Of a DNA stretch of 64,000 nucleotides, positions 56,776 through 64,000 are shown piece by piece; position 1 is the first letter of the stretch; each line of letters starts with the position of its first letter. The stretch covers positions 62,001-126,000 of the forward strand of contig NZ_FNVG01000002.1 of the NCBI RefSeq assembly GCF_900107935.1, written 5' to 3'. Origin of the DNA: Vibrio hangzhouensis. Its GTDB lineage: Bacteria > Pseudomonadota > Gammaproteobacteria > Enterobacterales > Vibrionaceae. The translations under genes and the position numbers were made by a program. Under the pieces are notes generated by a model. That model was not told where the DNA came from. It worked only from the letters and a program-made list of their open reading frames with translations, and did not search any database.

Positions 56776-57855
56776 ATGATAACTGCTGAAGCTGTTATTG
56801 ATCTTCAGGCTCTACGCCATAACTATCAAATTCTGCAAGCGTGCAGCCCAAACAGTAAACTTATCGCCGTCATCAAAGGGGACGGCTATGGTCATGGCGC
56901 CATTAATATCGCCCATGCCTTGCCAGAGGCGGAGATGTTTGCCGTGTCTCGCATTGAAGAAGCCGTATCACTCAGATCCGAGGGGATCACAAAACCGATA
57001 CTACTACTGGAAGGCTGCTTTTGTGCCGAAGACTTGGTTATCGCAGCGGAACAAGGCATGCAAACGGTTATCCACCATCCAGAGCAGCTCGCTGCCATAG
57101 AGACGACTCCACTAAACAAACCCATTAAGGTGTGGATTAAAGTTGATACTGGAATGCATCGGCTAGGCGTTCATCCTGCTGAGGTTTCAGACTATGTGAC
57201 GAGGCTCCAATCGTGTAGCCATGTCTATGGCGAACCTTGCTTTATGAGTCATTTTAGCTGTGCCGACGAAACCGATGCTGATACCACTTTAAATCAGTTG
57301 CAATGCTTTAATGCTCTCACCCAAAACTATCCAGGCGAAAAATCAATAGCCAACTCTGCGGGAATTTTATACTGGCCCGACAGCCACCTAGACCGCGTTC
57401 GTTCGGGCATCGCCCTCTATGGCATTTCTCCCAAGGGAGACGAGCCGTGCGAACGTGAATTGACGCCAGTTATGACGCTGAGATCCAAGTTAATTGCTGT
57501 TCGGGATCATTACTGTGGCGAACCTATCGGTTACGGTGAGACCTGGAGTTCTTCTCGCGATACCAGAATTGGCGTTGTAGCCATGGGGTATGGCGATGGC
57601 TACCCGAGGCTGGCACCAGAAGGTACACCTGTTTTTGTCAATGGTCGAATCGTACCTATTGTAGGCAGAGTCTCTATGGATATGCTTACCGTGGATCTCG
57701 GTCCCGGCGCAGAAGACAAAGCGGGGGATCCCGTCGTGTTATGGGGGAAAGAGTTACCAATTGAACAAGTTTCTCAGCATATTGGGACCATCGCTTACGA
57801 GTTGATGATTAAGCTAACAAAACGAGTTTACAAGCGCTATCTTCATCCCTCTTAA
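56776..57855 (+). CDS. alr: Alanine racemase
   Basis: A 359-residue fold-type III PLP racemase. The PLP lysine is in AVIKGDGYGHG (Lys34); the second-base tyrosine region is in VAMGYGDGYPRLAPEG and the VRSGIALYGISP segment is present. No signal peptide is seen, so this is a cytoplasmic Alr, unlike the periplasmic broad-specificity racemases of vibrios. GGGAG lies 5 bases before ATG 56776; ATG 56764 would place this site inside the gene. Placed after the symporter it may be a second, catabolic alanine racemase rather than the cell-wall enzyme. Confidence 0.93.
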   Translation: MITAEAVIDLQALRHNYQILQACSPNSKLIAVIKGDGYGHGAINIAHALPEAEMFAVSRIEEAVSLRSEGITKPILLLEGCFCAEDLVIAAEQGMQTVIHHPEQLAAIETTPLNKPIKVWIKVDTGMHRLGVHPAEVSDYVTRLQSCSHVYGEPCFMSHFSCADETDADTTLNQLQCFNALTQNYPGEKSIANSAGILYWPDSHLDRVRSGIALYGISPKGDEPCERELTPVMTLRSKLIAVRDHYCGEPIGYGETWSSSRDTRIGVVAMGYGDGYPRLAPEGTPVFVNGRIVPIVGRVSMDMLTVDLGPGAEDKAGDPVVLWGKELPIEQVSQHIGTIAYELMIKLTKRVYKRYLHPS

Positions 57856-57893
57856 TCACAAGATCACGCGCCCAATCAAGGCAAATAAAAAAA

Positions 57894-57924
57894 CGCGTAA
57901 ACACCAGAGTAATTACGCGCTTTT
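57894..57924. terminator. Bidirectional terminator between alr and the DUF2058 gene
   Basis: A perfect CGCGTAA/TTACGCG stem (57894-57919) with TTTT on the plus strand and a long T-run on the minus strand serves both convergent genes. Confidence 0.85.
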
Positions 57925-57958
57925 AAATCGAGCGTAGTAAACGCCCTATGTCACGTTG

Positions 57959-58477
57959 TTACCACATCAGGTCATCAGGTACCACATACTGTGCGTACGG
58001 GTCATCTTCTTCGATCACTTCTTCTTTGGTGTCATTTTCAATCACAGTCTCCGCGTCACGTTCTGCGATTTTCTTCGCAACTACCGTTGGGATCACGGCG
58101 TAGCTGTCTTCAAGACGTGCAATAGAAAGAATACCTTTACTGAGTTGGTCACGGACTTCCTGAGTCACGTACAGTGATTTCACCAGCGTACCATCGGTGA
58201 AGTTGTATTTGATGTCACCATCACCATGCGCGATGGTGTTGAGTGTAATCAGCTGCTTCACCTGAGCTTTGATTTCTTTGCTCAATTTTTCTTCGTCACG
58301 CTGCTTGTTCAGTGCTTGATCGCGCTCTTTTTGTGCTGCTTTGCTTTCTTCAACGGCCGCTTTTGCTTCGCGCGCTTGAACTCGTGATTTTTTCGAACCT
58401 TTCTTGGCTTTTTTCAGTTTCTTCTCGTTGACCAGACCTGCTTTTAGCATCTGCTCTTGAAGGCTTAGTTTTGACAT
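57959..58477 (-). CDS. DUF2058 (YaiL-like) nucleic-acid-associated protein
   Basis: A 172-residue, highly charged protein: SLQEQMLKAGLVNEKKLKKAKKGSKKSR at the N-terminus, a central coiled region rich in Lys, Ala and Glu, and a C-terminal domain ending EEDDPYAQYVVPDDLMW. This is the DUF2058 pattern, described as a possible nucleoprotein or polynucleotide-associated protein. AGGAT lies about 9 bases before ATG 58477; the frame to 58624 is unlikely. Function unproven. Confidence 0.9.
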   Translation of the reverse strand: MSKLSLQEQMLKAGLVNEKKLKKAKKGSKKSRVQAREAKAAVEESKAAQKERDQALNKQRDEEKLSKEIKAQVKQLITLNTIAHGDGDIKYNFTDGTLVKSLYVTQEVRDQLSKGILSIARLEDSYAVIPTVVAKKIAERDAETVIENDTKEEVIEEDDPYAQYVVPDDLMW

Positions 58478-58671
58478 GGAATGCAATCCTAGTTTGTTCT
58501 CACAATTGTTGGCATGATCCCAAGAAATTGAAGAGAGGGCAAGTCCAGAAGCCAAACGATCCGACAAATAAGCATACTGATTTGAGATCACGTCTGACAC
58601 TATCCCTTTTGTGGCCACTGTCATTTTGTTATATGTTGGTATCTATAAAATAACGAAAAATCAACAAACTA

Positions 58672-59448
58672 ATGCTTTTAGAACTGTCTCAAATCGCAAT
58701 GCTGTTCATCGCTGGTATTCTGGGTGGAATCTTAAATTCGATTGCCGGAGGCGGGAGCTTTATTACCTTTCCTGCCCTATTGTTTGTCGGCATCCCTCCG
58801 ATCATGGCCAACGCAACCAATACGTTCGCCGCCTGTGCAGGCTATGTCAGTGGTACTTATGCCTTCAGGCGCGAAGTTTTAAAAGATCGCTCAAATCTGG
58901 CTAAGATCGTACTGCTCAGTTTTGCAGGCGGTATCACCGGCAGCTTTCTTCTTATTCAGGTTTCCGAACAGCAATTTGTGACCGCCATTCCCTGGTTACT
59001 GCTCATTGCAACCCTGTTGTTTATCTTTGGTGACAAGATTAATGACCGCCTGAAGAACGTCAGCAGCGACGCAAAACTCGGATTACTGGTAACTATGATG
59101 TTGGCTTTGTTCTTATTTGGCGTCGGGGTATTTGGTGGCTTTTTTAATGCCGGCCTTGGCGTGATTGGTCTGAGTTATCTTGCAGTGGCAGGTTATCGGG
59201 ATATTAATCTGATGAACGGACTGAAGCTGTTGATTTCCACCTGTGTATCCGCCATCGCCATCGTGCTGTTTATTGTCAACGGTTTGATCGACTGGTATTC
59301 GGGCTTTGCTGTCATGCTCGGAACACTAACCGGGGGCTATGTGGCCGCTCATCTGTCACGAAAAGTACCACAGGCCTATGTGAAAGGCTTTGTCACTCTC
59401 AGTTCAGTCGTGATCACTGGCTATTTCTTTTATTCTACCTACGTATAA
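58672..59448 (+). CDS. TSUP (TauE/SafE) family membrane transporter
   Basis: A 258-residue protein with about eight helices. GGILNSIAGGGSFITFPALLFVGIPPIMANATNT and the second-half GGFFNAGLGVIGLSYL, together with a final GGYVAAHLSRKVP loop, are the two repeated TSUP halves. Members export sulfite, sulfoacetate or related organic anions; substrate unknown here. It stands alone, divergent from the DUF2058 gene, and ATG 58672 has no strong ribosome-binding site. Confidence 0.9.
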   Translation: MLLELSQIAMLFIAGILGGILNSIAGGGSFITFPALLFVGIPPIMANATNTFAACAGYVSGTYAFRREVLKDRSNLAKIVLLSFAGGITGSFLLIQVSEQQFVTAIPWLLLIATLLFIFGDKINDRLKNVSSDAKLGLLVTMMLALFLFGVGVFGGFFNAGLGVIGLSYLAVAGYRDINLMNGLKLLISTCVSAIAIVLFIVNGLIDWYSGFAVMLGTLTGGYVAAHLSRKVPQAYVKGFVTLSSVVITGYFFYSTYV

Positions 59449-59534
59449 CAACGATGGATAATGCGCTGTAAACCCATCCCCCTCTAACTCAGACAACCAC
59501 AAATCTAAGATGTTTGCGTTTAGAGAAATAGCCA

Positions 59535-59559
59535 TAAAAAAAACCGAGCTTTCGCTCGG
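59535..59559 (-). terminator. Terminator of the EutE-like gene
   Basis: A CCGAGC-TTTC-GCTCGG hairpin (59544-59559) is followed on the minus strand by a T-run (59535-59543). Confidence 0.9.
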
Positions 59560-59629
59560 CTGGGGTATATCATCGCTTGGGAAGAGTCGATGAAATTCAA
59601 GACAAATGCGGACGCACCCGCATTATCTA

Positions 59630-61006
59630 TTAAACAATACGCAAACCGCCCTGAGCGATTGCAAAACGACGTGCACGAGTGAACGAGTACGCGTTTGTGA
59701 TACCTTCGCCCGTAGGACCCGCGATAGTGAACGTTGAAGTACCTTCAGCGTTGTAACCTACACCAGATAGTGTTGGACCGTTGTGAGCAAAGATAGTGGT
59801 GTTGATAGCACGACCGAACTTAGTGACGTTCTCAATGTTACCAGAGTAGATACATGCAGAGTGCTTGTTACCGCGCTCAGCAGCAACTGCGCGCTCAATA
59901 GCTTCGTCGATGTTCACACAACGAACCACTGGAAGTACCGGCATCATCTGCTCTACGTGTACTAGTGGGTGATCGTTCTCAACAATCATAACCGCTAGAC
60001 GAGTTTCTGACTCAACACCGATAGACTTAAGGATCTCGCTGGCATCCTGACCTACGTGTTGCTTAACTGGGTGCCATACGCGAGCAATTTCTTGCGCAGT
60101 ACATGGCTTAGCACCATCGATTTCGTCCATAGTTAGAATTTCTGAAGTCAGCTTCTCAGCTTCGTCAGCAGTCAGCACGTATGCACCAGCAGCTTCAAGC
60201 TTGGTAAGGAAATCTTCTGCCACTGAATCTTCAACAAAGACTTCTTTCTCACCGATACAAAGCAAGTTGTTGTCGAAAGAGGCACCGCCATATACACCAG
60301 CCGCAGCCAGATCTAGATTCGCAGATGCGTCAACGATAACAGGTGGATTACCGGCACCAGCGCCTACACCTTTCTTACCAGATTGTAGGATTGCTTTCAC
60401 AAGGCCCGGACCACCCGTGCCAACTAGCATATTTACGAGTGGTGACTTAGCGATTTCGCTTAGTGTTTCTAGCGTTGGCTCTTTCACCATAGTGATTAGG
60501 TTAGCCGGCCCGCCTGCTTCAACGATCGTTTTGTTAAGAAGATCAACCATTACCGCAGAAACTACTTTAGAAGAAGGGTGAACGTTGAACGTTACCGCGT
60601 TACCAGACGCTAGCATAGAGATCGCGTTGTTAACGATAGTTTCAGTTGGGTTAGTGACAGGAGTAACTGCACCGATAACACCATAAGGTGCACGCTCTTC
60701 CAAAGAGATACCGTTGTCTCCAGACCATACTTTAGTCTCTAGAACTTCAGTACCTGGGGTTTTCAATGCAGCCAATTGGTGTTTAGCCACTTTTTCTTCA
60801 ACTCGGCCTAGTTTGGTTTCTTCGCGAACCATCTTTGCAAAGTCTTCTGCACGCTCGAGAACAGCACCGCGGATAGCAGTCAGGATAGCTTCGCGACCTT
60901 CTTTGGTAGAGTTCGCATAAAATTCCACCTGAGCTTTGTGCGTCGCTTCAATCGCAGCTTCCACTGTTGCGAATACACCTTGAGCGTTATTGATATCAAA
61001 AGACAT
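59630..61006 (-). CDS. Acylating aldehyde dehydrogenase, EutE/PduP-like
   Basis: A 458-residue CoA-acylating aldehyde dehydrogenase. GVIGAVTPVTNPTETIVNNAISML near the start, GAGAGNPPVIVDASANL, the catalytic Cys in FDNNLLCIGEKEVF, and the C-terminal FTRARRFAIAQGGLRIV match EutE/PduP. These convert acetaldehyde or propionaldehyde plus CoA to acyl-CoA, normally inside microcompartments. No shell-protein or other eut/pdu gene is near and no obvious shell-targeting N-terminal helix can be confirmed. ATG 61006 has GAGG 8 bases upstream. Confidence 0.9.
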   Translation of the reverse strand: MSFDINNAQGVFATVEAAIEATHKAQVEFYANSTKEGREAILTAIRGAVLERAEDFAKMVREETKLGRVEEKVAKHQLAALKTPGTEVLETKVWSGDNGISLEERAPYGVIGAVTPVTNPTETIVNNAISMLASGNAVTFNVHPSSKVVSAVMVDLLNKTIVEAGGPANLITMVKEPTLETLSEIAKSPLVNMLVGTGGPGLVKAILQSGKKGVGAGAGNPPVIVDASANLDLAAAGVYGGASFDNNLLCIGEKEVFVEDSVAEDFLTKLEAAGAYVLTADEAEKLTSEILTMDEIDGAKPCTAQEIARVWHPVKQHVGQDASEILKSIGVESETRLAVMIVENDHPLVHVEQMMPVLPVVRCVNIDEAIERAVAAERGNKHSACIYSGNIENVTKFGRAINTTIFAHNGPTLSGVGYNAEGTSTFTIAGPTGEGITNAYSFTRARRFAIAQGGLRIV

Positions 61007-61012
61007 AAACAT

Positions 61013-61502
61013 TACCTCGTTTAAATTTAAGTGACTAACTCACTGTTATTGTTCATTCGGATCATCATCGAGTGTTTCTCACGATGCCCTGAGAAAGTGA
61101 CGATAATTTAACCGAGCACCAAAGCATGGTAACGTCACTCAGTGTCAATAAAATTGAATGAAAGGTAACAAAAACGTGAACCAAAACACGGCGCGTTACT
61201 TGACTAACATTGATTTGGCTTATGTTTGATGTGAATTCTGTCAACAAGATCACAAATACTGGCGTGGACTGGCATGAACGATATAGAGAGTGCCGACAGA
61301 GAGATACGTAAATTACTGTAACAGGTTACTGAAAACCAGTAACACATTAAATGACATAATTATTTTTGCAACCTCAGCGTAACAATTAGCCACCTTTAGC
61401 GTAAGATATTTTGACTCTGAGTGACGTGCTCACTTTTTCATCCCTGACTAATCTAGGCCTCAGTTAATTATTTCCAGACTTTCCACTCGCTAGAGGCCAG
61501 AT
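61013..61502. promoter_or_regulatory. Divergent upstream region with dense repeats
   Basis: About 490 bp without a gene. Repeats cluster at 61314-61404: GTAAC-AG-GTTAC (61318-61329), GTTACTG-N5-CAGTAAC (61325-61343) and a direct AGCGTAA pair (61376-61382 and 61398-61404; 22-bp period). No sigma-54 or clear sigma-70 element was fixed. The region serves the EutE-like gene and the PLP enzyme gene. Confidence 0.5.
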
Positions 61503-63125
61503 ATGAAGTATCAAGATCGTTTAGAAGAATCCGTCAATCACCTGAGCTTTGTTCTGCAAGAACAAAAACAGCTGCTTGCTGAACACAAGGCTAATCAAAA
61601 CTATGCTGAGCGTCTGGAGAATATCCTGACCCCTACTGACGAACTCACCACCCAAGGCGACGATCTTTATATCGGTGGCTGCAAAGCAACCGACCTTATC
61701 GAGCAGTACGGAAGCCCGTTGTTCGTCCTGAGCGAGGACACGCTTCGCGGTAACCTGCGTCGCGTGAAAAATGCTTTTGGTTCTCACTGGCCAAAACCTG
61801 TCAACGTCATGTTTGCCATCAAATCCAACACCAACTTCGCCGTACGTGCGATTTGTAATGAAGAAGGTGTCGGCGGCGACTGTTTCGGCCCTGGAGAAGT
61901 GGAAGCCACACGTATTGGCGGCGCCGATCCTAAGACCATCGCGCTGAACGGTACGGTAAAACCCGAACTGGCTATTCGCAAAGCGATTGAGTACGGCTAC
62001 GCGATTCACCTTGACTCATTCGAAGAGATCGAAATTGTTGAGCGTATCGCTCGTGAAGTGAAGCCAGCAGAAAAAGTTCGTATCGCCGTACGCTTGAAAG
62101 TACTTCCAGAAGAGTTCTTTGATAACTTTACACCTGACGCCTACCCATTCCCTGACTTCAAGGGCGCAATGAAATGGATCAAGTTTGGCCTGCTAAAAGA
62201 AGAAGCCAAGAAGATCGTTAATCGCGTTAAAGAAATTGATCTCTTTGAATTCTATGGTTTCCATACTCACTTGGGTCGTTTCTCTAAAGACCCTGCTGGC
62301 TGGGATGCACTGTATCGTCAGTATGCACGTGACGTCATCGAAATCTCTCGTGCTTGTGATGTACAACCATTCCAGGTTGATCTCGGCGGTGGTTGGCCAC
62401 GTGAGCGTGAGCCAGAAGGTCGCAGTGTTGAAAACCTGATGAACCCTAACACCATCGAAGACTACGCAAAAGTTGTATGTGCGGGAATGCTAGATGAATT
62501 CAATCGAGAAGGATTTGAAATCCCTCAGCTATGGCTAGAACCAGGCCGCTATATCGCTGGCAACATTGGTACTCTGCTTACCTCAGTTTACGTGGTAAAA
62601 GAAGACCAGGAAATGGACTACAGCTATACCATGGTCGATGCATCAACCTACCTTGCAGTATTGGTTGAATCTCAAGAGTCTAAAAACCCGGTTCTGCCTG
62701 CGAACAAGATGACTCAGCCGCTGCTCAACAAGACAACAGAGATTGCTGGACCTATCTGTATTCCATCCATCTGGGAAAGTGGTGCACGCATGCCGAAACT
62801 TGAGCCAAAAGATGTGCTCGCAATCATGGATGTCGGTCATTATGCTGAGTCTCAGGCAAGCCAGTTCAACTCATTACCTCGTCCCGCAACCGTATTGGTC
62901 AAAGATGGCGAAGCGGAGCTTATCAAACGTGCTGAGACGGTAGAAGATGTGTTTGCAACACAAATTCTTCCTGAGCGTTTGAAGCCTACTGCGCCAGTTA
63001 AAAAGCCGGCGGCTAAAAAAGCACCTGCGAAGAAGGCTCCAGCCAAAAAGGCACCCGCAAAGAAACCAGCGGCTAAAAAGCCGGCCGCGCGCCGAGTTTC
63101 ACGTCGCAGTGCTGATAAAATCTAA
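61503..63125 (+). CDS. DAP-decarboxylase-like PLP enzyme with C-terminal Lys/Ala/Pro tail
   Basis: A 540-residue protein. An N-terminal coiled segment (about residues 1-45), then a fold-type III PLP barrel: PLP lysine in MFAIKSNTN, GVGGDCFGPGEVEATRIGG, HTHLGRFSKDP, VDLGGGWP, EPGRYIAGNIGTLL and the C-terminal IPSIWESGARMPKLEPKDVLAIMDVGHY. It resembles diaminopimelate decarboxylase but is longer, so the substrate is unsure. The last 44 residues (codons 62991-63122) are repeats of KKAPA and KKPAA ending ARRVSRRSADKI, as in histone-H1-like proteins. AGAGG precedes ATG 61503. Confidence 0.85.
   Translation: MKYQDRLEESVNHLSFVLQEQKQLLAEHKANQNYAERLENILTPTDELTTQGDDLYIGGCKATDLIEQYGSPLFVLSEDTLRGNLRRVKNAFGSHWPKPVNVMFAIKSNTNFAVRAICNEEGVGGDCFGPGEVEATRIGGADPKTIALNGTVKPELAIRKAIEYGYAIHLDSFEEIEIVERIAREVKPAEKVRIAVRLKVLPEEFFDNFTPDAYPFPDFKGAMKWIKFGLLKEEAKKIVNRVKEIDLFEFYGFHTHLGRFSKDPAGWDALYRQYARDVIEISRACDVQPFQVDLGGGWPREREPEGRSVENLMNPNTIEDYAKVVCAGMLDEFNREGFEIPQLWLEPGRYIAGNIGTLLTSVYVVKEDQEMDYSYTMVDASTYLAVLVESQESKNPVLPANKMTQPLLNKTTEIAGPICIPSIWESGARMPKLEPKDVLAIMDVGHYAESQASQFNSLPRPATVLVKDGEAELIKRAETVEDVFATQILPERLKPTAPVKKPAAKKAPAKKAPAKKAPAKKPAAKKPAARRVSRRSADKI
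62991..63122 (+). repeat. Codon repeats encoding the histone-H1-like tail
   Basis: Near-tandem 15-nt units encode AKKAP/PAKK pentapeptides. The run is about 100 bp long and varies at synonymous positions, so it is an aged coding repeat rather than a fresh slippage product. Confidence 0.8.
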
Positions 63126-63158
63126 GACCTAAAGTCTAAGACATAGAGAACGAACCTC

Positions 63159-63187
63159 AAAACTCCTGCTATCAGCAGGAGTTTTTT
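63159..63187 (+). terminator. Terminator of the tailed PLP enzyme gene
   Basis: A perfect 11-bp stem AAAACTCCTGC/GCAGGAGTTTT with a T tail. Its right foot touches the end of the convergent alkB gene. Confidence 0.92.
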
Positions 63188-63773
63188 ATGTCTGGATATA
63201 TCGAAAAGTTAAGTTGATTCGGGGCTCAACCTGCCGAGCAGTTTTAGGGACACAATGCACCCAGTGACGTTGTAACTCTCCGGCCATCACCAATAGACTT
63301 CCGGAAGGCAGATCTAACGTGATTTTTTCCTTGGACCTACGGTGCTTCAATAAAAATCGTCGCGTTGCACCAAAGCTGAGTGAAGCAATCACTGGGGTAG
63401 TTCCTAATTCGGGTTCATTGTCACTATGCCAGCCATTAGAATCTTGTCCGCTTCGATATAGGTTCGCTAAAACCGAATTAAACGATGCCTCAGACGCCTG
63501 TTCGCATCGACCTTTTAACTCCTCAAGGCTTGGTGTCCAAGGTAAAGGATCTAAGGTTAAATTGGAGTACTGATAGCTTGCGTCACCATACCACGCTTGC
63601 AATCTCGGTATAGTCACCCACTTACCGAACATCATGATCTTATCTTCGCGCCATTGAAGTTCGCTATTTAGAATGCGAAACCACTCCATTGATTCGAACA
63701 CATCAATAAAATCGGGCAACCATAGCAGCCTGCCGTCCGGTACTTCTGTCCAACTCCCTTGTGCTAATTCCAT
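63186..63773 (-). CDS. alkB: AlkB-family 2-oxoglutarate/Fe(II) dioxygenase
   Basis: A 195-residue AlkB-type demethylase that removes alkyl groups from DNA or RNA bases by oxidation. Iron ligands HxD are in GWHSDNEPELG and the distal His in HWVHCVPK; the 2-oxoglutarate Arg is in EPRINLTFRYI. NLYRSGQDSNGWHSDNE and PRLQAWYGDASYQYS also fit the ALKBH2/3-like group. ATG 63773 lies 2 bp after the stop of an upstream fragment, which supplies a weak GAG ribosome-binding site. The gene ends at the terminator shared with the PLP enzyme gene. Confidence 0.93.
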   Translation of the reverse strand: MELAQGSWTEVPDGRLLWLPDFIDVFESMEWFRILNSELQWREDKIMMFGKWVTIPRLQAWYGDASYQYSNLTLDPLPWTPSLEELKGRCEQASEASFNSVLANLYRSGQDSNGWHSDNEPELGTTPVIASLSFGATRRFLLKHRRSKEKITLDLPSGSLLVMAGELQRHWVHCVPKTARQVEPRINLTFRYIQT

Positions 63774-63775
63774 AA

Positions 63776-63937
63776 TTAAAACTCAATGACTTCCCCATCT
63801 TCAGGAATGAACACTTTATCGGATAGATCATGCTTTTCCAGTGATCGACGCAACGTTTCTCGGTCAATGGGGCAGTGGTTTAACACTTCCAAATTGCTAT
63901 ACCTTCGAACAGTGGCGCGCGACCTTCCAAGGCTAAA
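63776..63937 (-). pseudogene. 3' remnant of an MBL-fold (RMMBL-type) protein
   Basis: The frame from 63937 reads 53 residues ending NHCPIDRETLRRSLEKHD and KVFIPEDGEVIEF. The closing strand resembles the RMMBL C-terminus of metallo-beta-lactamase-fold nucleases, where a His-rich segment is followed by a helix and a proline-glycine strand. The metal-binding body is absent and an in-frame stop lies at 63938-63940. A start at TTG 63889 would give a 37-residue peptide. A truncated relic is the best reading, but a small real gene cannot be excluded. Confidence 0.4.
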
Positions 63938-63948
63938 CTAAAATCTGT

Positions 63949-64000
63949 TTAGCCGCATGAGCTTCTAACCACCAGTTTTGGCGGGAACACCACGCTTTTG
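63949..64000 (-). CDS. LacI-family transcriptional regulator, C-terminal fragment (cut by window edge)
   Basis: Sixteen residues enter from the right edge and end SVVFPPKLVVRSSCG, the typical close of LacI-family effector domains (a pattern like LPPxLVVRxSxG). The stop is at 63949-63951. DNA-binding and sensor domains are outside the window, so no target can be given. Confidence 0.6.
   Translation of the reverse strand, partial: KSVVFPPKLVVRSSCG

Noticed and set aside
1..64000. CRISPR arrays, tRNA/rRNA genes, insertion sequences, integrases, restriction or toxin-antitoxin systems
   Set aside because: I read the larger intergenic spans and found no regularly spaced repeats, tRNA-like cloverleafs, transposase frames or terminal repeats. 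Small or degenerate elements could still have escaped a reading by eye.

Overview
The window looks like a chromosomal segment of a Vibrio or a close Vibrionaceae relative. The gene set points there: adjacent hcp and hcr, a caa3-type oxidase cluster with CtaG, SURF1 and a DUF2909 gene, a hutI-G-U-H cluster behind hutC, an orphan trpB, codBA, speA-speB, a DUF2058 protein, and the dgcN/dgcA D-amino-acid genes. Coding density is high. I see no insertion sequence, prophage, integron, CRISPR array, tRNA or rRNA. This is mostly metabolic backbone, with some accessory or fast-evolving loci between 40 and 57 kb. All identifications come from reading the proteins and motifs; nothing was searched against a database.

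Layout. 0-6 kb: the end of a LysR regulator, small membrane proteins, an azoreductase, a metzincin-like secreted protease, and hcr/hcp, whose promoter has an operator-like dyad just downstream of the -10. 5.8-6.3 kb: remnants of an amino-acid ABC permease. 6.2-14.3 kb: a minus-strand aa3/caa3 cytochrome c oxidase operon (ctaC, ctaD, ctaG, ctaE, surf1, a hypothetical gene, ctaA, ctaB), interrupted by one opposite-strand DUF2909 gene. 14.7-22.7 kb: an EF-hand protein, an FAH-family hydrolase, then hutC and hutIGUH with HutC-type palindromes at both promoters. 22.8-31.7 kb: a stand-alone TrpB, an outer-membrane barrel, a FAD-dependent protein, ferredoxin, an rRNA/tRNA methyltransferase, codBA and a cold-shock protein. 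31.8-40 kb: an AAC(3)-like acetyltransferase, a sigma-54-controlled aldehyde dehydrogenase with its divergent AcoR-type activator, and speA-speB.

40-51.5 kb: a redox cluster (DUF5519, cytochrome b561, cytochrome c') divergent from a LysR gene; several envelope proteins of unknown role; and an RND efflux operon divergent from a LytS/LytTR-type two-component system. The shared intergenic region holds two 9-bp direct repeats with a 21-bp period, the geometry expected for a LytTR dimer. 51.5-58 kb: a D-amino-acid locus, with D-amino-acid transaminase, DgcA and DgcN on one strand and a Na+/alanine symporter plus alanine racemase on the other, separated by an 850-bp spacer with a good sigma-54 promoter. 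58-64 kb: DUF2058, a TSUP transporter, a solitary EutE/PduP-like acylating aldehyde dehydrogenase, a diaminopimelate-decarboxylase-like enzyme with a 44-residue histone-H1-like Lys/Ala/Pro tail, AlkB, a fragment of an MBL-fold protein, and the tail of a LacI regulator.

Most worth a second look: the tailed PLP enzyme, the RND/LytTR circuit, the D-amino-acid locus, and the c'/b561/DUF5519 gene set.
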